Origin: Atrina japonica
Taxonomy: Eukaryota > Mollusca > Bivalvia > Pterioida > Pinnidae
Length of the DNA stretch: 64,000 bases
Reading direction: 5' to 3'
Assembly (NCBI GenBank): GCA_030159075.1
Contig: BROG01000072.1
Coordinates: 826,001-890,000 of the forward strand
Part shown: positions 34,023 to 46,370 of the stretch, piece after piece
Position numbering within the stretch: the stretch's first letter is position 1
How the letters are laid out: each line of letters starts with the position of its first letter
The notes under the pieces: generated by a model
Database searches by the model: none
What the model was told of the DNA's origin: nothing
What the model saw: the letters and a program-made list of their open reading frames with translations, nothing else
Position numbers and translations under genes: made by a program

Positions 34023-36160
34023 CATATTTAAAAGTTTAAATACTGGTAGTAGTGTTCCTTCCATCAAGTAATTACCAACAACAAAAGTTATATTTGTGAA
34101 AGTGAAATTTTGACCCTACGCTCAACAGTAAAAGAACACTTTATTATATGTTTATATGAAAGTCTCTCACTTTTAGTCAGTGTGGCATTTAGCGCAAGGC
34201 CTAAAATAAAATTTTAATTGTGTTCTGTTGCCTGCCTACCCAGCTAAAACACTGCCGCCCAAATATCCAGATTTTTTTTTTGGGGGGGGGGGGTCCAGTT
34301 CTATCAACCAATATTTGTTTACTTGTTTCTTTAAAATATTGTTTACATGCTTGAATCACAAACTTGAAGCTCCTTTCTAGACCAGGTGAGCTAATAATAT
34401 ATACATGTACATGGATATACATAGGACCTTTTAATATTTTTTCACATTAAATATGTACTTGTATATCAGATTTTACATTCTTCTAAAAATGATATATTTA
34501 TAGAATGAGGCAGTAAAGACAGTATACCTTACTTGCTTTGATTACTTCCCTTTTCTTGAAAAAAAAATGATTCAAATGCCTACCTACCTACCAACACCTG
34601 GAAATCATGGACAGGCAACATCAAACAAACATTTTTTTAACAGTGGCCCAACAAGAATCGAGATCAGTACATTATACATGTACATGTAGGTTATTCAGTT
34701 TGAAGTTGCATTGTAACTACTGGTAGTATACATGTAGGTTCTCTCCTCCATCGTAAAAAAAATTGCCTGCCACAGTATACTTGTAACTGAAATATTGTAG
34801 AGAATGGACTAATAAAATGAAAAACAAACAAACAAGTTTTGAATTTTATACATTTATACAACGTTTATAAATACAATGTACATGGAATGATGGAAAAGCA
34901 AAATGAGATGTTATACATATGTACGTGTACATTGTTAAGGTACATGCCCCAAATTTCAGATTGATAGACAAAGTAAACAATACTCCTAAAAATTTCAGTA
35001 TGCATGTGTACTGGTATATTGAATTTTGTTTCCACATAACCCATATTATGCACTTTTATGTTCTAGAACTTGACTCCCTGATTAGGCCAACATAAAACAA
35101 ATGTTTCCTTGTACATGTCCAAAATAACAACATAATAGCTAGGTAGGAAAAACATTTTATTTGATAAAAGTATTTCTTTCTGAAAAATAGTTAATGGTCA
35201 AACTGGAAATTTATGTATGCTACATTAGTAATTTAGTAGCAAGTACTCACCATGAAGCCTTATTTGAAATTGAAAATTCAATTGAAATCAAATATTTTAA
35301 AGATGTGATTCAAAGGTTAATTTAAATAAAAAACTTTCTGAAAAAAAAGATAAATTCAAGATTTTTTCCCTCGATCCAACATCAATAATGTGTTTGAGAT
35401 TGTGGCAGAAAATGAGGTCAGTCAGGTAATTAGGAATATTTATCTTGTGTTGGTCTTACAGGTACGGTTATATTAATGAAGTAAATTATAGTATACAGTG
35501 TCCCAGATATAAACATTGTTTGACTCACGTGTACAGTACTTGTATCATGATAAAAGCGATGGCAGTGCAGATTTTATAATGAAAATAAAATCAGTTCACT
35601 CTAGTCTATAATGTATTGATGTATATTCTTATCTAAAAAAGCAAAAAAACAAAAAAATGCACAGCATGTGATATTTCATATTGAAAATTGTAAGTGTCAG
35701 TTTTTATCTGTGTAAAATACTTGAATTGTGAATTAGTGTCTTTTTTACGCTGCAATCTAATACAGATTTTCCTGCCTCCTAACTTTTCTAGGTCCAGGGT
35801 CGGAAAAATTGGGAAAATATACAACATTTTAACAGAAACAGAAAAGCTTAATTTGACATATTTGTGTGAAAATACTTTATTCTTTAATTTGAAATTTGGA
35901 ATTTTTGTATATACAATGTATATATATTTTCTTTTGGAAAATACAGGCCACTTTTGCATTGGGATGGGTCCTGTAACTGGACCTGAAAATGACCTAGGAA
36001 AATCCCTATAGACTTACATGTAGGTAGGGTGAAAATACATGTGTGTATATGATAGACAGGTTTTTTGTTTGTTTTCAAGATCATTATTTTGTATCCAAAT
36101 ATTCTGTTTAAATTCCTAAATTTGAGTTAGCTGCATGTAGAATATGTTGATTTTCATTTT
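34023..36160. other. nothing recognised
   Basis: AT-rich, rich in ACATGTA words. A partial family B SINE tail may lie at 34738-34815. No exons supported. Confidence 0.4.
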
Positions 36161-36167
36161 CAGTCAA

Positions 36168-36250
36168 CTCATTCACCCCTGAAGACACATTTGGACTGGT
36201 CCAAGTCATAATGTTTTACAGAAGTCCTTTGTTTTTCAGGGGTTGATAAG
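36168..36250. mobile_element. M6 fold-back MITE, short complete copy
   Basis: CTCATTCACCCCTGAAGACA and the inverted TTTTTCAGGGGTTGATAAG bound 83 bp. The TTTGGACTGGTCCAAGTCAT centre is itself palindromic. Confidence 0.5.
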
Positions 36251-36449
36251 TTAACCATAGATGTCTACATGTATGCGGTTATGTTCTAGAACTTGACCCC
36301 TTGCAGGTTACTTGTATGATTATGTGAAGTAAAATGAAGGACAATTTGTCTGAGATAAATATATTGAGTTACATCATGTACTAGAATCACAGTAACATAA
36401 CAGATTTTTTAACGAAAATAAATCAGTTCACTCTATACATTCTTATCCC

Positions 36450-36479
36450 TACAAAAAAAAAAAAAAAAAAAAAAAAAAA
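36450..36479. repeat. poly-A tract
   Basis: About 28 consecutive A. Confidence 0.85.
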
Positions 36480-36604
36480 TTGCACTGTATCATGATTTTT
36501 CATACAGAACAAATTTCAAGTAATACATATAGGTACGTAAATGTACATGTATAGTGAAAATACTGTTACAAATGTACTATAGAGGGTTTGTTTTTGTTAG
36601 TTTG

Positions 36605-36930
36605 TAAGAGGTTTTTTACCTTCCTCTTTATTGGTAATATGGATATTCTAATTTTAAAAATACTATTTGTAGCTTCCTCTTTTAATTGGTAAATATGGAT
36701 TTTTTTTATTCTAATTTTAAAAATACTATTTGTAGCTCTGTTTACAAATAAAGTGGACTCTTGTTAATTGCACACTTGCAGAAGATACAATTAAGGTGGT
36801 TTTTTTTACCTTCCTCTTTATTGGTAATACGGATATTCTTATTTCAAAAATACTATTTGTAGCTCTGTTTAAAAATAAAGTGGACTCTTGTTAATCGCAC
36901 ACTTGCTGAAGATACAATTAAGGTGTTTTA
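36605..36930. repeat. nested tandem duplication
   Basis: TTACCTTCCTCTTTATTGGTAATA...AATACTATTTGTAGC occurs three times, and AATAAAGTGGACTCTTGTTAAT...GATACAATTAAGGTG twice. This is local duplication of non-coding sequence. Confidence 0.6.
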
Positions 36931-39900
36931 AGGTATTGATTCTGAGGTGATAAAAAACAATATTATAAAATCTCTTCATTTCCTCTCATAGCTACTTGTC
37001 AGGGAATCATGATCAATGATTGATCTTGTCAAATGAACATGTTTACATGTACATTGTATACTAAATAATGGAGCCTTGTAAATTAATCTCATCTATTTAA
37101 AAGAACCAGTTTTGTATACAGCTGTGCTTTAGAAATAAATATTTCAAAGGTAGATATAAACCAATGACTTTAATGTTTATTTTTGTGATCATGTATAGTA
37201 ATGGAAAAAAGGTTGTAAGTTCTAGTAAAACTTGGTGACATAGTTTAAATTACAACATTTCTCCCACATTACTACGTGGCAAGTTGAGTGTATAAAGTGT
37301 GAATTTCCTCAATGGCTGAACACGTAAGTTTTCACCCTTATACATGTATTTAGTTTTCATAACAACCAGACATACTGTATAACCCCAAAAGAGGGGGTAT
37401 CATCAGTTTTCTGGCTGCAATTGTCCTTCCATATTTAGGAGTACACATAAAATATTGATTTGGGTAAAATGTTCTACATGTATATTTAAGTGGTACCAAT
37501 AAGTGAATGTCTTTGCTATAGATGACACATTGTACCAATGACATTAATTTGATTTGATTGGAAATAGATTTTTTTCTCATTCTATCTACCTGTACTTCTT
37601 TCATCTTTAGTATGTTTTTTTCTCTAGGTTAAGTACATGTACATGCACAGTATATAAGATATACATGTACCAAGTACATGTATACTATTTGTAGGAGTAC
37701 ATACATAAGTGGTTTCATTGCCTCACTGCAAAGAAATTGGCATTTATTTTTAATGTGTGTACCGGTACATATAGCCTACATGTTACATGCATGTGTTGTT
37801 ATCAAAATAAACACATCTACTCACTGGTCTATTGACAGAACATTCTCCCTAAATGTATGAGATTTCAAATTTTAGATATTGTCACATAAAATTTTTTTTT
37901 CACTCAAAGCAACTGTTAAGTGTTATCATAGAAAATGAAAAGTCATACATGTACATTTACATATACAGGTACATGTCAAGGTCATTGTATTGAAGATCAT
38001 AGGACCACCCCTATTACATGTACATGTACATCAAGAAATCTGGAATTCGAGATTAAGCAAAATTTTAATTAAAGTATATTTACCTATCAGTCGAACTTGT
38101 AAAGGGGCAAGCCTTTCAACTTTGATTTAATTGGAATTTTGTCTCATCAAATTTGACAGAACAAGAATCCACTGAATTTTTAACAAGATGTAAAATCCAA
38201 GTTCTTCATCATATGTATCCAGAGGGGGGGGGGATTGATGAAAATGTCCACTTGTCCTCAGGGACAAGTACATGTAGTATTGAAATCTACTTATCCGTAT
38301 GCAAAAGTGACTTGTCTGAAAATCAAGTGTAATATTAAAAGATATTAATTTGTGTTTAAACAAGATTAACATTTATTGAATAATGTTTTGTAGTCAACAA
38401 TGTTACTTGTCCTTTCCGACTAGTGAGAAGTAACATTTACTTGTTCGAACTCAAAATAGACTTGCCCCGGACAACAGGACAAACCTTATGTTGAACACTA
38501 GTACTGGGTATACTAATTAAGACATGGAACCCTCCCTGCAATTCTATAAATCCAAAGCAACAGACGTCACCTTTAGCTTACTGATGTCATTTTTATATTT
38601 TCCCTAGGCCAGACATTCTTCCATGAATGTAAAACATCAAATAAAGCAACAACAAAAAAGTTTGCCCTGAGCAGCAATTGGGTTTAGAAATGATTTAGAA
38701 TCTGATTGGTTTGTGATCAATTCTGGCTATGATTATTATTAAATTTATTTATAGTATGCTGAAATATTATTTCATATGAAATCACAATTAACACCTGGTG
38801 AGCATTTCAGGCTCATTTGAGCTTTTAGTTAAGCCATTTATATCCATCACAGTCTTATGTATTCTGTAAGGAAATTTCTCATAAAGACGAAAAGATTAAT
38901 GCATAATATTAATTTATATTTGTAGGGCTTAAGTAGATAATACCTTTATAAGGCAGAGTATAAGGCAGCTGTTACACATTTTATTTAAGCATATATTTAT
39001 CAAAAATACATGAAAGGAATCAATATAAGTAAAATAATTCATAGTTTATTGATCTGTTGAAGCAAGGAAATCGTATTAACCAGATTGATTTAGAAGAACG
39101 TGGACATTGGTGTAAGTGTGTAACAATGCATTGAACTATAGATGTAGCACAATAATGTACATGCAACTTCCAGTTGTACATGTACTATGTCATTAGAGAC
39201 CACTCTTATAAAATACAATACTTTTAAAACCACAGTATGGTTATAATAATCCTGTAAATAAAACCACTTTTGAAAGATTACATGTACCTGTCTCGAAAGA
39301 TCTCATTTAAGTGGCAGAAAGAGGGTTCTCAATCATACATGTACAATTGATGTAGGCTATACCTGGAAATTTTTGCTGCCATCTACAAAATGTACCTTAA
39401 TGTTTAGATTTCGTGGCAGAATAATCAACATGTTGATGGTGGTCATTATTAGGCAAAAGCAGAAGCCATTTTGGCCCTTAGATTAGAGGGCAAATTTAAA
39501 GTGGAAGCGAATGTTTCAAGCTAAATAACTGCAGTATGGACATATATGCCATGCTTGAGACTGGTGATTTAAAGAGGTGAATATGTTTACTGTCGTAAAA
39601 GGGCAAAAATAACCAGGGGCAAACATATATACATATATATATATATATATATAGGTATACAGTAATTCAACACATTCAATGTCTTCTCCAGAAACAGATG
39701 ATGTATTTTAACAAACTTGGCAGAAATAATATACGATACACATGGGTCCTGACAACTTTTGTGTTTTTCAACCTAACGGTAGGTAATGTTCATGGGTTGA
39801 ACCATGGTTGGGCAAAATAGCTCACTGAGGGACCCCTCTTATGGCATACCCCTTCTTTAGACCCAATGCCAGCAACAAACTTACATGAACTTATCATATG

Positions 39901-40250
39901 TAATATGTTAGATTTTCAAATTCCTTGTGTACTTAATTTAGCCTACATACATTGTATTATTCTTCTTTTCACATAAATTTTGTTGATGGTGCTCAGGTGA
40001 GCAAGATAGGCCTACTTGGCCCTCTTATTTTGTTTTTTTCTTTACATGATGTAGATTTGTCATTTTCAGACAACTAAAGATTCAGTAAGTATTTTGTGAT
40101 AACCATATTTGGTAATTGGTATATTGTTTAAGCATGGTGGTCAATGGCATTATCAAACACTGTTTATGGTATATGTATATTTGGACAAGATAACTGAACA
40201 TGATAAAGTTGTACACATACTTAGACAGGATTTCAGTACTGATACATGCA
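36931..40250. other. dispersed repeat fragments, no gene
   Basis: ACTTGTCC/GGACAAGT-rich words at about 38245-38490 recur near 62940-63050. The block 39830-40030 (TTTAGACCCAATGCCAGCAA, TTGATGGTGCTCAGGTGAGC) recurs at 58060-58245. A 15-bp segment at 40073-40087 sits between TTTTCAG and GTAAGT but is too short to call. Confidence 0.4.
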
Positions 40251-40256
40251 TGTTAA

Positions 40257-40626
40257 AGGGGCATTAGCTGTGTTTACCAAGAAAAATTATTTCTATTTTT
40301 TTCTACTTTTACTACCTATACTTGATGTACAATAACAAATAAGGGCTTTACACTGGAATAAAAATAGCATATTCCTATGTATTTTGTGACAATCAGGTCA
40401 GGTCAAGTGTGATATGCATATACATGTACAAATAGTAAGGCTGAATCAATCAATTATTGCCGAACTCTGTTTCTCAAATAATTTTCACAAAATATATACA
40501 TGTAGGAATATAAGAATTGTTATGGCTGTGTATATCTCTTTTTGTTATTGTATATCAATCTACATATATGGAGTACATTAAAAAAAAGGAAGAATTTAAA
40601 AAAAAAAAACCACAGCTAATGCCTGT
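40257..40626. mobile_element. TTAA-flanked MITE, 370 bp
   Basis: TTAA at 40253-40256 and 40627-40630 flanks inverted ends AGGGGCATTAGCTGTG and CACAGCTAATGCCTGT. TTAA duplication points to piggyBac-type mobilisation. Related copies: 10750 (3' truncated) and 43735-44032 (5' truncated). Confidence 0.6.
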
Positions 40627-40894
40627 TTAACATGTTTAAGGGGTCAAATGTATATTCATCCTACATGTACCAGGTACATGTATACAACAGAATCAATTGG
40701 CCTGGCTCCATAAGGCTGAGAATGGCGTAATTTAGTTGAGAATAATCAAAGTATGGTGATGAAAGTGAATAAAATATTAATTTTTCTCTATTTATAATAT
40801 ATAAATATATAAAACCACATTTTTCAAACAAATATTTCAAAGTCATTTCAGTACAATTTTCACCATTAAGTATTATTGTTTTGAAGTTCTGTGC

Positions 40895-41169
40895 AGAGCT
40901 GACCTAGCTCAGTCGGTAGCACGCTCGACTATTGATGGTGAGTTTGAGTTAAGCTGGCAATAGGTTGGTTTCCTGTCCTTGAGATGAGACAGTAAAAATC
41001 AAGGTCCCGTGTCACAGTAGGTGTCAGCACATTAAAGAACCCTCACTGCTAAATGGCCATAAGTGCCGAGCATAGGCCAAAATTTGAAGCCCTTCACTGG
41101 CATTTGGTGACGTCTCCATATGAGTGAAATATTCTTGAGTGGGACGTTAAACAACAATAAACAAACAAT
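40895..41169 (+). mobile_element. SINE family A, complete copy
   Basis: Head AGAGCTGACCTAGCTCAGTCGG with box A, body and TTGAGTGGGACGTTAAACAA tail as at 32341. GTTCTGTGC is repeated on both sides (40886-40894, 41170-41178). Confidence 0.8.
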
Positions 41170-42479
41170 GTTCTGTGCCTGTGCTGTTATTGATTTGTAT
41201 TTTTTCATGTTAAAGCACTAGCAAATTTTGCAGTAAACAAAGTTCTTGTTTCTCTTTGTTATCTTTGTAAATAAGGAATTGTAAAGAAAGAAAATTAATT
41301 TTCATTAAAAATTGCTAAATCTGGATAAAAGAAAATTTTATCATTATGAGCAAATACAAAATAAAATTTACATATTTTAAGTTTAATGGTATAAATTTGA
41401 TAAAAAATGCTTTAGAAATTACTCTCCATATAAATGTTTTGGGGGAAAATGTGATGGTATCTGGTCTCCTTCTCAAATTTTCTGCCATGTGGCCTTCTTC
41501 AAGAGATCTTTTTAGTTATACAGGTTATTAGAAATCCATACATGTAGTTTTCTGTAATCATAACTAAACTAACAATTTAGCTACATGTAGAGTGTATTTG
41601 TGGTTATTATATAATATTGCATGCAGTCTGAATGTTATACACATATATACATGTATATGGATACATGTAAGTGGTAGATACATGTAGATAGAACGAATTA
41701 AAAGTAATGTTTCCTTGAAAATATTTTACTAGCACGCAGAATGGTTGTGAACCCTTTGATAGTATTGAATAAACATGTACATTGTATATATATGCATGAA
41801 GATCTGCGTAATTCTGTTTTCACCAATACAACCCATTTTCAATCCCCAAATGACGTGGTTGTTGTCAACTTTAAGACAATAGGGTTTTATATGATTACCA
41901 TATTCCACACAATAAGTGTTTTTATTTTTTATTACTGTATGTTTTCACTTATGACCAACTTCGGCTTTGAGTGAGTTTGAATTCCTAAATAAAACATCCA
42001 TAACTAATATCAGTATACATGTACATTGTAGTTACATTTAACTTCCTTACAGAAGTTGTCTCCCTTGTATGATTATTTTTTCTAATTATAATTAATGAAA
42101 TAGAAAGATGTATTGGTTGTATATATGACAGTGTCTTAAACTGTACCCTATGGTGACAGGTGAGCATTTCAGGCCCCTTTACGACTAAAATTAAGATTCA
42201 TACAATTGTGTGACAATTATAGAAGTTTCCAATGATTAATGTATTGGCATCACCATTTCTGATAAAGTAGCGGATATTTATGACTATTTAACAATAAACT
42301 TGCAACCTGTTACTTCTTATTCAGTATCATTTTTATCTTTGTATAACAATAAATGGCAACAGAAGAGGTCCATGATTTATAATAGTTAAATTGGAAATGG
42401 TTTTAAAATGTTTCATTCTTCAGTATCGTTTGTTATTGTTTGGATTTTTTTTTTTAAGCCACACTTAAAAAATTGTCAG

Positions 42480-42650
42480 TCAGATGGTGATGGCCAGTCT
42501 TTAAACGATGGAGGAGAGAACCCTGTTATAATGTACCTGGGAAGAGACCACCGATCTTCCGAAATAGTAAAGTGGCAAACATTCCCATTAAATCAGCTTA
42601 GGTTCCAGCAGGACTCGAACCTGTGCTGACTATCTGGAGGTGAGAGACCT
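42480..42650 (-). mobile_element. SINE family B copy, inverted partner
   Basis: Minus-strand box B-like GGTTCGAGTCC (about 42610-42620), and the body words GTACATTATAAC and GTCTCTTCCCAGG. It faces the plus-strand copy at 42686 head to head. Confidence 0.6.
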
Positions 42651-42685
42651 CATCATGCTATACAGTTGTTCATATAGTCAGAAGG

Positions 42686-42910
42686 CCTCCATGGCCAAGT
42701 GGTTAGAGTATAAAGCTTTAAAGCATGAAGTCTCTAACTTCTGGTCCACGCAGGTTCGAGTCCCGCTGGAACTTAAACTGATTTTTATGAGAAAGTTTGC
42801 CAGTTAATTGCCGTTGTCTCTCTCCTGGGTACATTGTAACCAGATTCTCTCTTCCACCAGTAAAAACTGTTTGCCACCATATAAATGAAAAATTGTTGAG
42901 TATGGTTTAA
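42686..42910 (+). mobile_element. SINE family B copy
   Basis: GGCCTCCATGGCCAAGTGG box A, long variable arm, box B GGTTCGAGTCC, then GAGAAAGTTTGCCAGTT, GGGTACATTGTAACC and the tail TTGCCACCATATAAATG. Confidence 0.75.
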
Positions 42911-42997
42911 AACACTAATCAGAATCAAACCATATAATCAAATAGAATGTAATGCTCTCAGTCACAGACAAAGGTGAGATGTTCATACATGTGTACA

Positions 42998-43008
<11 letters not shown>

Positions 43009-43079
<71 letters not shown>
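43009..43079. repeat. (TA)n microsatellite
   Basis: About 70 bp of TA after a short GT run. Confidence 0.9.
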
Positions 43080-43085
<6 letters not shown>

Positions 43086-43734
43086 CATGTTTATGTAAAT
43101 TGAAATGCATATTTTATATAGTGGCAAAAATTATTTTTGTTTTATTGAATTCTATATAGAAATTTTATTTTTATCCCCCAATATTCTTTGTTTAATCACT
43201 TCTGAAAAAATTTCATGATACATGCCTTTTTCTATACATGTAGTTTTCATGGGGCCGATATTCATGATATTTGGCCCCATTTATATTCCCAATGCAAAAT
43301 ACAAGTGTTTTTTCCCAATAGGATGAAAAAATTCCCAATATGGTTTACTGACTGCGATCATAATGAAAATTAATTAATGCAGGTGAAATGCATTTAAAAA
43401 AGAGTTACATCTGTATTTACATGCCTGCAAAATAATTTCCCAATTTGACACAAATTCACATCGAAATTCACATTTTTCCCCAAAATAGCAGAAAAGACTG
43501 TGATACTAACATTGATTGAAATAGAAATATTTTGATGTTGCCATGTGAAGTGTTATTTAAACAAAAAAAACCAATTTGCACATATTTTGCCATTACAATC
43601 AGAATTGACAGGGTTATTGATACAACAAACTGAGATTATTAGGAATAAAATTGTTATTAATAAATAAATGTCACTGTTGACTTAGTTTTTAAATTTTTTC
43701 CTAATTATTGCATAATTAGGCTATTTTTCTTAAT

Positions 43735-44032
43735 TTAAATTCTCAAATAACAAATAAAAGCTATTTAAAAGCATAAAAAAAAATTATATTCCTATATGTT
43801 TTGTGAAAATAAGGTTAGGTCCAGTGTGGTACATGTATTCATATTAAAATAGTAAGGTTGAAGTAATCAATTGCAATTGAAAAATAGCCAAACGTAGGCC
43901 TTCTCAAATAATTTTCACAAAATATAAAGGAATTTAATATTTGTATGCCTATGTCTCTTTTTTGTTATCATATATTAATCTAAGTACAAATAGTAAAAAA
44001 GGGAATTTTTTACAAACAAAACACAGCTAATA
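43735..44032. mobile_element. GGGGCATTAGCTGTG-family MITE, 5' truncated
   Basis: Matches the inside of the 40257 copy from the AGGTCCAGTGTGGTA region to the terminal AAAACACAGCTAAT. Confidence 0.45.
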
Positions 44033-44754
44033 CTCCGGTCCAATAATTAACTCCTCAACTCCTGATGGATAGCAGGTCTACTATCTTAATTCAGGAGTAC
44101 ACAAGTTAATATTGGAAGTGAATATTTTGCAGTATTTTGATTCAAATTCATCATACATGTATACTCCAAAATTCTGACAATGGACTTTACCATTCTTTGA
44201 ACTTGGAGAGTTCATAGTTGGCTATAGGGAGGGGGGTTAAATCTAAGTAAAGTGACAAATGTACAATGATGCATTTTCTTGTACATGTCTTTAAAGTACA
44301 TGTAAATATATTATAGAAGTAAATAATCAAGACGAATGTGAAACATGACTATACAGATTCATTTCTGACCCAATTTCCTACAAAGCAATGACTTAACATA
44401 TTGTAAGATATAGTGTGTACATGATCTCCTACTTTTTGCCCGTGTACCCTACTTATGTTGAGATTTATTCTGACTCAATAATGTCTGCCATCCAAGTTGG
44501 TACCTGTCTTTACCTGATATCAGATGATTCCTTATTATTTTTTTAAGATCATAGATTTACCTCTATAATATGTACTAGGAAAAATAATTTCCTAGTTATT
44601 TTACTTATTTTATACCTGTTCCTTCGATTTTCAACAGCTTTAATTTTATTTTTTACAGGGGAATTGCTAGTAATCTGTCATTTTTTGTAAAACAGTCAGG
44701 GGGTAACCCCTTCTTACAATATGTGATACTGGTACAAATCATTCATGTTATCAG

Positions 44755-44935
44755 GGTACAAAATTACCCAAAATGTCTCACTCAAAAAATAAACCCCAGT
44801 AGATCACAACTAGCATTACCCAAAATGCCTTTCTCTCAAGATAAACCTCTACCCCTAGACCACAACTAGTATTACCCAAAATGTCTCACCCACAAGATAA
44901 ACCTCTACCTGTAGATTACAACTACATGTAGATAC
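44755..44935. repeat. three tandem copies, about 59 bp
   Basis: ACCCAAAATGTCTCAC...AAGATAAACCTCTACC...CACAACTAGTATT repeats three times with drift. Confidence 0.65.
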
Positions 44936-45170
44936 ATGTACCACGTAAACACAGCAACATGTGTTTATCCTTAGTTTTGACTTTTTAGTGCTATCAAATG
45001 AACTTTTACTTATCTTAGTCTAATATCTTGAAAAATTTGCATTGTCATGCATATAAATAATAATTATGGATCACAACAGATAAAGATGATTTTATTTAGA
45101 CTTGTTTTAAGGCTATGCCAAGTTATTTTTTGTTATTGGTTCTGACTTTTGCATCTTCTTTCTTGTTTTG

Positions 45171-45365
45171 AAGGAGTCTCTGTGGCTGAGTGATTATAGC
45201 ATCATGTTTTGAACCATGAAGTCATTTACTTCTGATTAGTGCAGGTTCGAGCCCCGCTGGAACCTAGTTGGATTTTTGTGAGACCGTTTGCCGGTTTACT
45301 TGCAGAGTTTGGTTGTCTCTTCCCTGGTATATTGTCACTGGGTTCTTTCCCCAACCATAAAAAAT
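45171..45365 (+). mobile_element. SINE family B copy
   Basis: Head AAGGAGTCTCTGTGGCTGAG, box B GGTTCGAGCCC at 45244-45254, body GACCGTTTGCCGGTTTACTT and tail CCCCAACCATAAAAAATC. Confidence 0.7.
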
Positions 45366-45469
45366 CAAATCAATCTTGTTTTGAAAACAAGGTGGTCAAC
45401 ATTAATTTGAAATATAAGAAAACATGCCATGGTAAAGACAAGAAGAATTATTGAATTTTTGTGAAATAT

Positions 45470-45545
45470 CATCATCGTAAAACCACGGTTCAGAATCGCT
45501 ATCCTCTTTCCTACAGCGATTCCGGACCATTGTTTTATGATGATG
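45470..45545. mobile_element. 76-bp hairpin element with 9-bp target duplication
   Basis: The arms CATCATCGTAAAACCACGG and CCATTGTTTTATGATGATG, with AGAATCGCT/AGCGATTCC inside, fold into a nearly complete hairpin with a short loop. GTGAAATAT is repeated directly on both sides (45461-45469, 45546-45554). A 9-bp duplication is characteristic of Mutator-like transposition. Confidence 0.65.
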
Positions 45546-45948
45546 GTGAAATATGCACTTTTCATTTGTGAATTATTGTATTTTGAAAAAAGTCCAAGTA
45601 TGTATATGTAGTTTATGTAAATATATTTTATGTACATGTAAGTATAACTAAATTTCTCTGTTGTCTATTAATTATAAATTAGAGTAAACATTCCAAATTC
45701 ATTTTTCACTTGTCCTACAGGGAAAGTAGGCTGGAAATCTGATTGTCCATATATATACATGTATATATATATATATATTTATATGTATGAAAATGAAGAG
45801 AGTATGCTCTGCCTACTTTTTTTTTATTTTTGCAAAAAGAAAACAAAAATCATTTTTACCATTTACAAGTATACAATGTACATATTCATGTTGTAATGTA
45901 ATATATTTAATATGGTTCTAAATTATTATCTAAATGCAGTACATGTAA

Positions 45949-45950
<2 letters not shown>

Positions 45951-46027
<77 letters not shown>
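45951..46027. repeat. (TA)n microsatellite
   Basis: About 77 bp, starting with a few TG units. Confidence 0.9.
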
Positions 46028-46030
<3 letters not shown>

Positions 46031-46334
46031 TATTATTATCTACATGTACATGTATTAATATTTGTTTGTTTGGTTTTTTTTTTACTTTACATTTGCCTTA
46101 AATAATTGGTTTGCTATCAGTCTCTATCATTATCTTACCTGCGGAATATAAAAGTACATGTATATATAAACATTGTACAAGTATAAATACGTTGTATAGG
46201 CCTATATATAAATGTTCAGGTAACAGTTTGTTACTGATTTAGAGCTCGAGGCTAAAGCTGTGTCCGCTAGTACGTCTTGTGTCAGGTTAACATTACAAAA
46301 CTTGAAAATTTCCGGATTTAGTGAATACTCCACA

Positions 46335-46370
46335 ATGTCAGCTTTTAATTTCAACTTTGCCATTAACCAG
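46335..46370 (+). CDS. possible first coding exon of an unidentified gene
   Basis: ATG at 46335 (A at -3) opens MSAFNFNFAINQ to a CAG|GTAGGA donor, phase 0. The 150 bp upstream are CpG-richer than the neighbourhood and the frame stays open about 36 codons further up, so it could also be the end of a longer internal exon. No following exon is identified. The function is unknown. Confidence 0.3.

Noticed and set aside
37315..37326. ATGGCTGAACAC before GTAAGT as a first exon
   Set aside because: Only four codons and no promoter at a plausible distance.
44650..44870. Exon-like open frame after TTTTTTACAG reading GIASNLSFFVKQ
   Set aside because: No convincing donor follows and the frame runs into a tandem repeat.
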